Positions 6,335 through 14,175 of a DNA stretch of 37,233 nt are shown here, piece after piece; within the stretch, counting starts at the first letter, position 1; each line of letters opens with the position of its first letter. The stretch spans positions 1 to 37,233 of the forward strand of contig ONSQ01000007.1 of assembly GCA_900320465.1 (NCBI GenBank), given 5' to 3'. Made by a program: the position numbers and the translations under genes. Under the pieces are notes generated by a model. It saw only the letters and a program-made list of their open reading frames with translations. It was not told the origin of the DNA and did not search any database. This stretch comes from an uncultured Eubacteriales bacterium. GTDB lineage: Bacteria > Bacillota > Clostridia > Oscillospirales > Oscillospiraceae.

Positions 6335-7351
6335 ATGAAAAAACTCGCTGCTCTGCTCCTGGCCCTGGCGCTGCTGCTCAGTCTCGGCGCCTGCGCGGCC
6401 AAGGACGCGCCATACCCCTCCCGCAGCCTCACCATCATCGTCCCCTACAGCGCGGGCGGCTCCTGCGACATCGTGACGCGCCAGTTTGCCGCGCTGCTGG
6501 AGCGGGAGCTGGGCCAGAGCGTCACCGTGCTCAACCAGGGCGGCTCCTCCGGCACCATCGGCATCCAGGCCTGCCTGGACGCCCCGGCGGACGGCTACAC
6601 TCTGGTCATGACCGCCGACTCCCTGGGCACCCTGCGGGTCATGGACCTGTCCGACAGCCTGTCCTACCGGGACTTCACGCCCATCTGCGCCGTCACCAGC
6701 GACCCCAAGGTCATCGTCGTGGCCCAGGATTCGCCCTATGAGGACCTGCAGCAGCTGCTCGACGACATGCGCGCGCGGCCCGGGCGGGTGAAAATGTCCT
6801 GCACGGGGCCGGGCGGTTCGGGTCATATCCAGTCGCTGATCCTCAACGCGCTGGGCTGCGACATGGCCCTCACGGCCTACCCCGGCGGCAGCGACTGCCT
6901 GCTGGCGGTGCTAAACGGCTCAGTGGACTTCACCAACGCCAACTACTCCACGGTCATCGACTATCTCCAGGCCGGCACCATGCGCTGCCTCACGGTCTGC
7001 GGGCCGGAGCGGCTGGCGGCCATGCCCGACGTGCCCGCCCTGCCGGAGCTTTGCCCGGAGGCGGCGGACTATCTGCGCTTCCCCTTCACGCCCTTTGTGC
7101 TGCAGGTGAGCGCCGACGTGGACGAGGCCACGGTGGAGACGCTGCGCGCCGCCGCCCGCCGCGCCCTGGCGGACGAGGGCTGGAACGAAAACCTTGCCGC
7201 GACCTGCCAGGACAAGCTCTATGAGCAGTACCCCCTGCCGGAGGACGTGACCGGCTTCCTGGCCGGCTATGAGTCTCTGGTCAGCTGGATGCTCTACGAC
7301 GCGGGCGCCGCGGCCCACAGCCCGGCGGACTTCGACATCCCCCGGCCCTGA
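6335..7351 (+). CDS. tctC: Tripartite tricarboxylate transporter substrate-binding lipoprotein (TctC-like)
   Basis: 338 residues. A lipoprotein signal ends in LGAC with the lipidated Cys at residue 20. The mature part begins YPSRSLTIIVPYSAGGSCDIVTR, the typical TctC (Bug family) opening, and later contains GPGGSGHIQSL and a proline-rich MPDVPALPEL segment. It captures a carboxylate outside the membrane and passes it to the TctAB permease encoded directly downstream. The substrate (citrate, tricarballylate or another organic acid) cannot be read from sequence. The AGAAGGAG ribosome site supports this start. Confidence 0.85.
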   Translation: MKKLAALLLALALLLSLGACAAKDAPYPSRSLTIIVPYSAGGSCDIVTRQFAALLERELGQSVTVLNQGGSSGTIGIQACLDAPADGYTLVMTADSLGTLRVMDLSDSLSYRDFTPICAVTSDPKVIVVAQDSPYEDLQQLLDDMRARPGRVKMSCTGPGGSGHIQSLILNALGCDMALTAYPGGSDCLLAVLNGSVDFTNANYSTVIDYLQAGTMRCLTVCGPERLAAMPDVPALPELCPEAADYLRFPFTPFVLQVSADVDEATVETLRAAARRALADEGWNENLAATCQDKLYEQYPLPEDVTGFLAGYESLVSWMLYDAGAAAHSPADFDIPRP

Positions 7352-7394
7352 CCGCGGGCCGGATACCACCTTGGAAAGGAGGGCCGACGACGGC

Positions 7395-7850
7395 ATGAAC
7401 AGTCAAATATCCCCCTTGAAACGCCGGGAGCTGTGGGAAAGTCTCTTTTTCCTCGCCCTGTCGCTGGCCCTGCTGATCGCTTTTGCCCTGCGGCGTGACG
7501 GCGCGGCTGTGGCCTGGGCCCTGTCGCCCTGGCTCTTCCCGCTGCTGATCGCCGCACTGCTCTTTGCCCTCAGTGTGGCGGGCCTGTGCCGCGCGCTGCG
7601 ATGCGGCCCTGACAGCGCACCCCGGCCCCTGCCTCACCGGGCGCTGACGGCGGCGGTGTGCGCCCTGTGCGCGCTCTACACCCTGGCCCTGACCGCGCTG
7701 CCCTTTGTGCTGGCAACGCCCGTTTTTCTCTCGCTGATGCTGCTGCTACTGGGCGAGCGTCGCCCGTGGCTGATCCTGGGCCTCAGCGTCGCCGTGACCG
7801 CCGCGCTCTATCTGGTGTTCGCCCTGGCGCTGCGCGTCCGGCTGCCCTGA
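7395..7850 (+). CDS. tctB: Tripartite tricarboxylate transporter small membrane subunit (TctB-like)
   Basis: 151 residues with four hydrophobic segments, the normal size and topology of TctB, the small permease subunit. GGAGG at 7378-7382 lies 12 bases before the ATG, a slightly long spacing. Longer in-frame starts would overlap tctC without a ribosome site. Assignment rests on topology plus position between clear tctC and tctA genes, since TctB is poorly conserved in sequence. Confidence 0.8.
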   Translation: MNSQISPLKRRELWESLFFLALSLALLIAFALRRDGAAVAWALSPWLFPLLIAALLFALSVAGLCRALRCGPDSAPRPLPHRALTAAVCALCALYTLALTALPFVLATPVFLSLMLLLLGERRPWLILGLSVAVTAALYLVFALALRVRLP

Positions 7851-7865
7851 AAGGGAGAAGAGAAG

Positions 7866-9356
7866 ATGTTGTCCTTTTCCTCCGTTTTCGGCTGCCTTCT
7901 GCGGCCGGATATCGTGCTTTTTGTACTCCTCGGCGCCCTGGCCGGCACGCTGGTGGGCGCTCTGCCGGGCCTGTCCGTGACGATGGCCACGGCCCTGCTG
8001 GTGTCCATCACCTATTCCTGGGAGACCGACCGCGCCCTGGCCATGATCATGGGCGTGTACGTGGTGGGCGTCTTTTCCGGCGCCATCAGCGCCATCCTCA
8101 TCAACATTCCCGGTGCCCCCTCCAGCGTGGTCACCACCCTGGACGGCTATCCGCTGGCCCGCCGGGGCGAGGGCTACCGGGCCCTGCAGTACGCCGCGCT
8201 CTACTCCTTTGTGGGGACGGTGGTGGGCGTGCTGGCCCTCTGGGCCTTTGCCGGGCCGGTGTCGGCCCTGGCGCTGCGCTTCCGGCCCATGGACTATTTC
8301 CTGCTGTCCCTTTTCGCCCTCAGCACCGTGGGCTCGCTGACCGCCAAACGCTTTGAAAAGGGGCTGACCGCTGCCTGCCTCGGCCTGCTGCTCAGCCTGG
8401 TGGGCACCGACCCCGTGGTGGGCACGCCCCGGCTGACCTTCGGCATCCGGGCGCTGCAGGGCGGCGTCAACACCGTCTGCGCCCTGGTGGGCCTGTTCGG
8501 CTTTGCCGAGGTGCTGAGCGTCCTGAGCGGTGACGAGCTCTCGCAAAAGCCTCCGCGCGTCAGCCGCCGCGGCGCGTCCGCGGGGGAGCTGCTGCGCCAC
8601 CTCCTGCCCTCGCTGTATTACAGCGCCATCGGTGTGCTGGTGGGCGCGCTGCCCGGCGCGGGCGGCCCGGTGGCGGCCTTTCTGGCCTACGGACGGGCCA
8701 GAGCGCGCACCAAAAAGCCCTCCGTCCCCTTCGGCGAGGGCGCCGTGGAGGGCATCGTGGCCTCCGAGAGTGCCAACAACGCCGTCATCGGCGGCGCGCT
8801 GATCCCCATGCTGACCCTGGCCATCCCCGGCGACGCCACCACCGCGGTGCTTCTGTCGGTCTTTACGATCCACGGGCTGCGCCCCGGCCCCACCTTCCTG
8901 GCCACCAACGCCGATAAATTCGCCCTGCTGATCGGCGCGGCGCTGCTGGCCGCGGTGTTCCTGCTGCTGATCGGCCTGTTTCTCTGCCCCCACCTCAGCG
9001 CCCTGGTGGCGCTGCCCAGGCGTCTGATGATGCCGGTGGTGACGGTGCTGTGCGTCGTGGGCGCCTACGCCTGCTCCTCGCGCCTGTTCGACGTGGCGGT
9101 GATGTTTCTCTTCGGCCTGCTGGGCTGGGCGCTGCGCCGCCATGACTATCCTACGGCCCCGGTCATCCTGGGGCTGGTGCTGGGCGGCATGATGGACCGC
9201 AGCTTCCGCCAGGCCGTGTCCCTGGCCATGAGCGAGGAGCACTTCCTCCCCGCCCTGCTGGGCCGCCCCCTGACGCTGCTCCTGCTGGGGCTGACGCTGC
9301 TGTCGCTCCTCCTGGCTTTCCTGCGCCGGGACCGGGCGTTGACAAGCGGCCGCTGA
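7866..9356 (+). CDS. tctA: Tripartite tricarboxylate transporter large permease (TctA-like)
   Basis: 496 residues with about ten to twelve membrane segments. It has the TctA hallmarks: LAGTLVGALPGLSVTMATALL near residues 20-40, the mirror motif GVLVGALPGAGGPVAAFLAYG near 258-278, and ESANNAVIGGALIPMLTLAIPGD near 302-324. It forms the ion-driven channel of the TctABC system with TctB. It starts 15 bases after tctB. Its last codons overlap the psuK promoter, so the next operon begins immediately. Confidence 0.92.
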   Translation: MLSFSSVFGCLLRPDIVLFVLLGALAGTLVGALPGLSVTMATALLVSITYSWETDRALAMIMGVYVVGVFSGAISAILINIPGAPSSVVTTLDGYPLARRGEGYRALQYAALYSFVGTVVGVLALWAFAGPVSALALRFRPMDYFLLSLFALSTVGSLTAKRFEKGLTAACLGLLLSLVGTDPVVGTPRLTFGIRALQGGVNTVCALVGLFGFAEVLSVLSGDELSQKPPRVSRRGASAGELLRHLLPSLYYSAIGVLVGALPGAGGPVAAFLAYGRARARTKKPSVPFGEGAVEGIVASESANNAVIGGALIPMLTLAIPGDATTAVLLSVFTIHGLRPGPTFLATNADKFALLIGAALLAAVFLLLIGLFLCPHLSALVALPRRLMMPVVTVLCVVGAYACSSRLFDVAVMFLFGLLGWALRRHDYPTAPVILGLVLGGMMDRSFRQAVSLAMSEEHFLPALLGRPLTLLLLGLTLLSLLLAFLRRDRALTSGR

Positions 9357-9399
9357 CAGGATACAATAGAATTGCTTACATGCTAAACATTTGCTTACA
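9339..9399 (+). promoter_or_regulatory. psuK promoter with a 9-bp direct-repeat operator candidate
   Basis: TTGACA (9339-9344), a 17-base spacer and TACAAT (9362-9367) make a near-perfect sigma-A promoter overlapping the end of tctA. Just downstream, TTGCTTACA occurs at 9372-9380 and again at 9391-9399, a 19-base period close to two helical turns. The gene product begins with a helix-turn-helix, so autoregulation through these sites is a natural but unproven reading. Confidence 0.7.
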
Positions 9400-9411
9400 G
9401 AGGACAACCGT

Positions 9412-10494
9412 ATGACCCAGAGAGAGCGGCAGATCCTGCGATGGATCGAAGAAAACCCCATGATCTCCCAGCAGGAGCTGGCCACGCGCGCGGGCATCAC
9501 GCGCTCGAGCATGGCGGTGCACATCTCCAACATGATCAAAAAGGGCTACATCGCCGGCAAGGGCTACATCCTCAGCGAGCAGAGCTACGCGGCGGTGGTG
9601 GGCGGCGTCAACATGGACGTGGGCGGCCGCAGCCACAGCGCGCTGATCCCGGCGGACTCCAACCCCGGCCGCGTACACATGAGCCCCGGCGGCGTGGGCC
9701 GCAACATCGCCCACAACATGGCCCTGCTGGGACTGGACACCCGGCTGGTGACCGTGCTGGGGGACGATCTGTACGCCGAGAAGATCGCCGCCTCCTGCAG
9801 CGAGCTGGGCATTGACCTGACGCGCTCGCTGCGCCTGGCGGGGGAGAGCACCTCCACCTATCTCTATATCAGCTCCCCCACGGGGGAGATGGCGCTGGCC
9901 GTGGCGGATATGGAAATCTACCGGCATCTGACGCCCGCGGCCCTCGCGCCACGGCTGGGACTGCTGAACAACGCCCAGCTGCTGGTGCTGGACACCAACC
10001 TGCCCGCCGAGAGCATCGAATGGCTCTGCGAGCATGTGGAGGTCCCGATCTTTGCCGACCCGGTCAGTGTGACCAAGGCCGAAAAGCTCAAAAACGTGCT
10101 GGGGCGGCTCAACACCCTCAAGCCCAACCGTCTGGAGGCCGAGCTGCTCTCGGGCGTTGCCATCACCGACGAGAAAAGCCTGCGATGCGCGGCCGAAGCG
10201 CTGCTGCAGACCGGACTGCACCGGGTGTTCATCTCCCTCGGCGCCGAGGGGGTGCTGGCCGCGGACCACAGCACCATGCTGCGGCTGCCGCCGCTGGAGG
10301 CGGCGGTGGTCAACACCACCGGCTGCGGCGACGCCTTTATGGCGGGCCTCTGCTGGGCCTATCTGCAGGGAACCGATCTGGAGGGCAGCACCCGCGCCGC
10401 ACTTGCCGCGGCGGCCATCGCCAGCGAGAGCGATCAAACCGTCAACAGCGCCATGAGCGCCGAAGTGCTTCAGGCACGCCTGCGCCGGGCATAA
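9412..10494 (+). CDS. psuK: Pseudouridine kinase-like PfkB sugar kinase with N-terminal HTH
   Basis: 360 residues. Residues 1-60 form a winged-helix/HTH unit (QRERQILRWIEENPMISQQELA, then ITRSSMAVHISNM). The remainder is a PfkB ribokinase-fold domain with VGGVNMDVGG, a GGVGRNIA motif and the catalytic GCGDAF (304-309). Next to psuG it most likely phosphorylates pseudouridine to pseudouridine 5'-phosphate. HTH-PfkB fusions of this kind are known beside psuG. ATG 9412 is preferred over the upstream TTG at 9391, which lies inside a direct repeat, because AGAGG precedes the ATG. The HTH may let the kinase repress its own promoter. Confidence 0.85.
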   Translation: MTQRERQILRWIEENPMISQQELATRAGITRSSMAVHISNMIKKGYIAGKGYILSEQSYAAVVGGVNMDVGGRSHSALIPADSNPGRVHMSPGGVGRNIAHNMALLGLDTRLVTVLGDDLYAEKIAASCSELGIDLTRSLRLAGESTSTYLYISSPTGEMALAVADMEIYRHLTPAALAPRLGLLNNAQLLVLDTNLPAESIEWLCEHVEVPIFADPVSVTKAEKLKNVLGRLNTLKPNRLEAELLSGVAITDEKSLRCAAEALLQTGLHRVFISLGAEGVLAADHSTMLRLPPLEAAVVNTTGCGDAFMAGLCWAYLQGTDLEGSTRAALAAAAIASESDQTVNSAMSAEVLQARLRRA

Positions 10495-10511
10495 TACAGG
10501 AGGAATATAGA

Positions 10512-11429
10512 ATGGATTTCAACAAGCATCTGGATATCGCACCCGAGGTGGCCGCGGCGCTGGCCGCCGGCAAGAGCGTTGTCGCGCTGGAGAGCACGAT
10601 CATCTCCCACGGCATGCCCTACCCCAAGAACGTGGACACCGCCCTGCGGGTGGAGCAGGCGATCCGTGAAAACGGCGCCGTGCCCGCAACCATCGCCGTC
10701 ATCCACGGCCGTCTCAAGGCGGGACTGAGCCGGGACGAGATCGAATACCTCGGCCGCACCGGCCGCGGCGTTGCCAAGGCCAGCCGCCGCGATCTGCCCG
10801 CGCTGGTCGCCCGCGGCACAGACGGCGCCACCACCGTGGCCACCACGATGATCATCGCCCACATGGCCGGCATCAACATCTTTGCCACCGGCGGCATCGG
10901 CGGCGTACACCGCGGCGCAGAAGTCACCATGGACATCTCCGCCGACCTGGAGGAGCTGGCCCAGACCCCGGTCATGGTGGTCTGCGCCGGGGCCAAGTCC
11001 ATCCTGGACCTGGGTCTGACGCTGGAGTATCTGGAGACCAAGGGCGTCCCCGTCATCGGCTACGGCACCGAAGAGCTGCCGGCCTTCTACACCCGCCGCT
11101 CCGGCTTCGGGGTGGACTACCGTGTGGACAGCCCGGAGGAGCTCGCCGCCATCTTCCGCGCCCAGCGCGAGCTGAACTACCGCGGCGGCATGCTGGTCAC
11201 GAACCCGATTCCCGAGCAGTACGCCATGGACAAGGACGTGATCGACGCGGCCATCGAGCAGGCTCTGGCCGAGGCCAATGCCCAGGGCATTCACGGCAAG
11301 GAGACCACGCCCTTCCTGCTGGCCAAGGTGGTGGAGCTCACCGGCGGCGAGAGTCTGGAGAGCAACATCCAGCTGGTGCTGAACAACGCCCGCGTGGCGG
11401 CCCGCACGGCCTGCGCCCTCTGCTGCTGA
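10512..11429 (+). CDS. psuG: Pseudouridine-5'-phosphate glycosidase
   Basis: 305 residues, full length. It opens with VALESTIISHGMPYPKN and contains GRLKAGLS, TTVATTMIIAHMAGINIFATGGIGGVHR, LDLGLTLEYLETKGVPVIGY and the C-terminal NPIPEQYAMD, all typical of PsuG/IndA. It cleaves the C-C glycosidic bond of pseudouridine 5'-phosphate to uracil and ribose 5-phosphate, so modified RNA bases can be reused. AGGAGG lies right before the ATG and the gene follows psuK by 17 bases, so the two are co-transcribed. No terminator is seen before the glycosyltransferase. Confidence 0.95.
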   Translation: MDFNKHLDIAPEVAAALAAGKSVVALESTIISHGMPYPKNVDTALRVEQAIRENGAVPATIAVIHGRLKAGLSRDEIEYLGRTGRGVAKASRRDLPALVARGTDGATTVATTMIIAHMAGINIFATGGIGGVHRGAEVTMDISADLEELAQTPVMVVCAGAKSILDLGLTLEYLETKGVPVIGYGTEELPAFYTRRSGFGVDYRVDSPEELAAIFRAQRELNYRGGMLVTNPIPEQYAMDKDVIDAAIEQALAEANAQGIHGKETTPFLLAKVVELTGGESLESNIQLVLNNARVAARTACALCC

Positions 11430-11476
11430 GCACTGCCATGCAAATCCGGGCCCGCGCGGCCCAAGGGAGGGATACC

Positions 11477-12436
11477 ATGCCGCCTGTACTCTATATCGTC
11501 GTTCCCTGCTATAACGAGGAGGCGGTGCTGCCCATCACGGCGCCGCAGTTCCTCGCTGAGCTGGAAGAGCTTGCCGACAAGGGCAAGATCAGCGATCAGA
11601 GCCGGGTGCTGTTCGTCAACGACGGCAGCCGGGACAAGACCTGGGACATCATCTGTGCGCTGTGTAGTGCCGACGGGCACTACCTGGGCGTCAGCCAGAG
11701 CCGCAACCGCGGCCATCAGAACGCGGTGCTCTGCGGCCTCATGGAGGCCCGGGAGCGCTGCGACATCACGATCTCCATCGACTGCGACGGCCAGGACGAC
11801 CTCAGCGCCATGGAGGCGATGGTGGACGCCTACGCCTCCGGCTGCGAGATCGTCTACGGCGTGCGCAGCCGCCGGGACACCGACAGCTTTTTCAAGCGCA
11901 GCACCGCCCAGGGCTTTTATAAGCTCCTGCGCTTCCTGGGCGCCGAGGTGGTCTACAACCACGCCGACTACCGGCTGATCTCCGCTCGCGCCCTGGCGGA
12001 GCTGGCCCGCTTTGAGGAGGTCAACCTCTTCCTGCGGGGCATGGTGCCGCTGGTGGGCTTCAAGAGCACCAGCGTCTACTACGAGCGCCATGAGCGTCTG
12101 GCGGGCGAGAGCCACTATCCCCTGCGCAAGATGCTGGCCCTGGCCTTTGACGGCATCACCAGCCTCAGCGTCAAGCCCCTGCGCATCATCACGGTGCTGG
12201 GTCTGCTCATCAGCCTCGTCAGCTTCATCGGCGTGATCTGGGCGGTGGTGACCCAGCTGACGGGCCGCGCCGCGGTGGGCTGGGCCAGTATGACCAGCAT
12301 CATCTGCTTCATCGGCGGCATCCAGATGATCAGTCTGGGCATTATCGGGGAGTATATCGGCAAAATCTACCTGGAGACCAAGCACCGGCCCCGCTATATC
12401 GTCAGCGAACGCACCTGGGCTGACAAGGAAAATTAA
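11477..12436 (+). CDS. GT2 family glycosyltransferase (GtrB/DPM1-like)
   Basis: 319 residues. The N-terminal GT-A domain starts YIVVPCYNEEAVLP and has FVNDGSRDKTW, SRNRGHQNA and an acidic DCDGQDD site near residue 110. Two C-terminal membrane segments lie at about 230-255 and 270-295. This is the layout of polyprenyl-phosphate sugar transferases such as GtrB, which load glucose or another sugar onto undecaprenyl phosphate. ATG 11477 follows AAGGGAGG by 6 bases; the earlier ATG at 11438 lacks a ribosome site. It trails psuG by 47 bases without a terminator, although its role seems unrelated to pseudouridine. Confidence 0.85.
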   Translation: MPPVLYIVVPCYNEEAVLPITAPQFLAELEELADKGKISDQSRVLFVNDGSRDKTWDIICALCSADGHYLGVSQSRNRGHQNAVLCGLMEARERCDITISIDCDGQDDLSAMEAMVDAYASGCEIVYGVRSRRDTDSFFKRSTAQGFYKLLRFLGAEVVYNHADYRLISARALAELARFEEVNLFLRGMVPLVGFKSTSVYYERHERLAGESHYPLRKMLALAFDGITSLSVKPLRIITVLGLLISLVSFIGVIWAVVTQLTGRAAVGWASMTSIICFIGGIQMISLGIIGEYIGKIYLETKHRPRYIVSERTWADKEN

Positions 12437-12445
12437 GAAACGCAG

Positions 12446-12477
12446 CAGCCCCCGGAAGCCTCCGAGGGCTGTTTTCC
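12446..12477 (+). terminator. Terminator after the GT2 gene
   Basis: Stem 12446-12456/12461-12471 (11 bp, one mismatch, loop AGCC) followed by TTTTCC. It directly precedes the next promoter. Confidence 0.7.
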
Positions 12478-12479
12478 GG

Positions 12480-12508
12480 TTTACAAGCCGCGGCAAAGAG
12501 AGTATAAT
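12480..12508 (+). promoter_or_regulatory. Promoter of the solute-binding lipoprotein gene
   Basis: TTTACA (12480-12485), a 17-base spacer and TATAAT (12503-12508). The leader is about 70 bases and ends in the strong site AGGAGG. Confidence 0.75.
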
Positions 12509-12582
12509 GCTCCCGACCCGGACGGAATCCGGGAACGCGCCCGGATGCGTCGAATGCACCGAGCCACTTTCAGGAGGATACC

Positions 12583-13872
12583 ATGAAAAGAATTTACGCC
12601 ATGCTGCTGGCCCTTGCGCTGCTCTTCTCCCTTGCGGCCTGCGGCAATTCCGCTTCTCCCGCCGCCGCCCCCGCCGGGGACGCCGCCGCGCCGGAGAGCC
12701 AGGAGACCGAACCCGTCGGCACCGTACGGTTTTTTAACGACCAGCCCCAGATCGAGAACACGCTGAAGGACCTGGCTTCTCGCTACACCGCCCAGTCCGG
12801 CGTGGAGGTCGTCATCGAAAGTGCGGCCGGCGCGGACTATGAGGACGCCCTTGCCGCCGCTCTGGCGGGCGAGAATGCGCCGACCCTCTTCATCCTGGGC
12901 GGCGAGAAGGCGCTGGACCGCTTCGGCGCGTCCTGCCTTGACCTGGGCGACAGCGAAGCCGCGGCCGAGCTCATCAGTGATCACTATGCCCTGCACCGCA
13001 ACGGCGCCGTGGTGGGCCTGCCCTGCACGCTGGAGACCTACGGTCTCGCCACCAACCAGACCCTGCTTGCCCAGGCCGGATACACGATCGACAACATCAA
13101 CTGCCTGGAGGACCTGCAGAAGGTGGCCCAGGTGATCACCGCCCGCGGCCACTCCCTGGGCTTTGCGGCCTTCACCTCCGCCGGGCTGGACACCACCTCC
13201 GAGCCCCGCTTCAACACCGTGCTGGCCAGCCTGCCCATCGCCGCCCAGCTGCAGGACGGCGCTTCCGGCGCTCCCTTTACCGACGCGTATCTGGACAACC
13301 TGCACGCCCTGTGGGATCTGTATCTGGACAACGCCACCTGCAAGCGCGAGGAGATCGCCGGCAAGACCGCCGAGGACAGCCGTTTTGAGTTCTGCGAGGG
13401 CAAGGCCGTGTTTTACCAGACCAGCGCCGCGGACTACGACAACCTGAAGAACAGCTTTGACGAAGACGAGCTGACCATGATCCCGCTGTATTTCGGCGTG
13501 GGGGACGAGGCCTATCAGGGCCTGATCACCGGTGCGCAGCACTATTGGTGTGTCAACGGCGGTGCTGCTGCCAAGGACCTGAGCGCTACGCTGGACTTCC
13601 TGGCCTGGCTGCTGGGGGATGCCTCGGCGCTGAGCGTGCTGACAAACCAGCTGGGCTGGCGCGCGCCCTACCGCGCTGCGGCAGAGCCGGACAATCGCTT
13701 TGAGCGCGCCGAGCGGGACCTGACCCTGTCCGGCCGTGTGCCGGTGGCGCTGCATTTTGACGCCATCCCCTCCGAGAACTGGAAATACAATCTCAGCGCG
13801 TCCCTGGCCGCCTATGCCGACGGCACCGGCGACTGGGAGGGCGTTGTGGCCGCTTTCACCGCGGCCAACTGA
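12583..13872 (+). CDS. Extracellular solute-binding lipoprotein (sugar ABC type, orphan)
   Basis: 429 residues with a lipoprotein signal ending LAAC (Cys 20) and an Ala/Pro-rich spacer. The body resembles family 1 (MalE-like) binding proteins: VRFFNDQPQIENTLKDLASRYTAQSGVEV at the start, a hinge-like GAVVGLPCTLETYGLATN near residue 145, and a tail with FLAWLLGDASALSVLTNQLGWRAPY. Such proteins usually deliver oligosaccharides to an ABC permease, but no permease or ATPase gene is adjacent; its own promoter and terminator isolate it. It may serve a permease encoded elsewhere or act as a sensor component. The substrate is unknown. Confidence 0.75.
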   Translation: MKRIYAMLLALALLFSLAACGNSASPAAAPAGDAAAPESQETEPVGTVRFFNDQPQIENTLKDLASRYTAQSGVEVVIESAAGADYEDALAAALAGENAPTLFILGGEKALDRFGASCLDLGDSEAAAELISDHYALHRNGAVVGLPCTLETYGLATNQTLLAQAGYTIDNINCLEDLQKVAQVITARGHSLGFAAFTSAGLDTTSEPRFNTVLASLPIAAQLQDGASGAPFTDAYLDNLHALWDLYLDNATCKREEIAGKTAEDSRFEFCEGKAVFYQTSAADYDNLKNSFDEDELTMIPLYFGVGDEAYQGLITGAQHYWCVNGGAAAKDLSATLDFLAWLLGDASALSVLTNQLGWRAPYRAAAEPDNRFERAERDLTLSGRVPVALHFDAIPSENWKYNLSASLAAYADGTGDWEGVVAAFTAAN

Positions 13873-13922
13873 TCGCGCTCCCCTTTCCCGGAGAACAGCC
13901 GTATACTCCAGCCCTTTATATA

Positions 13923-13952
13923 AAAAGCGGCGGGCAAAAGCCCGCCGCTTTT
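13923..13952. terminator. Terminator after the solute-binding protein
   Basis: A perfect 13-bp stem (13923-13935/13940-13952) with an AAAA loop, flanked by A and T runs so it could work both ways. Confidence 0.85.
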
Positions 13953-13973
13953 ACAATATGGAATTCCTTATAG

Positions 13974-14021
13974 CCTTCCCCCTCGGGGGAAGGTGTCAGA
14001 CTTTGTCTGACGGATGAGGGG
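13974..14021 (+). repeat. Palindromic dispersed repeat, family B, copy 1
   Basis: Two adjacent hairpins. CCTTCCCC/GGGGAAGG spans 13974-13993. GTCAGAC/GTCTGAC with a TTT loop follows, and then GGATGAGGGG. The same order, in opposite orientation and with a different but still complementary second stem, occurs at 37136-37189. Together with the terminator it occupies most of the 303-base gap 13873-14175. The rest of the gap holds an isolated TACAAT (14092-14097) without a good -35 box. Confidence 0.8.
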
Positions 14022-14175
14022 CGTATCGTCCTTCTGAGCGGTAATTGCAGCTTTTGTCCCCCGGCAGCGGCGGGCCGCAATTTCTTTAGTTACAATTAAG
14101 GCTGATCGGGTATCCTCTGCTCAGACAAGGGGAAAAACCCACCTGTCGCTCTGATGAAAGCGAGGTTATTTGATC

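Noticed and set aside
7746..9539. A 597-codon antisense frame opposite tctA
   Set aside because: Gln/His/Gly-rich shadow translation without motifs; tctA is unmistakable on the plus strand.
14098..14175. A riboswitch in the leader of the beta-helix lipoprotein gene
   Set aside because: A short imperfect stem around 14126-14150 is visible, but it matches no riboswitch consensus I know and is too small to argue for one.
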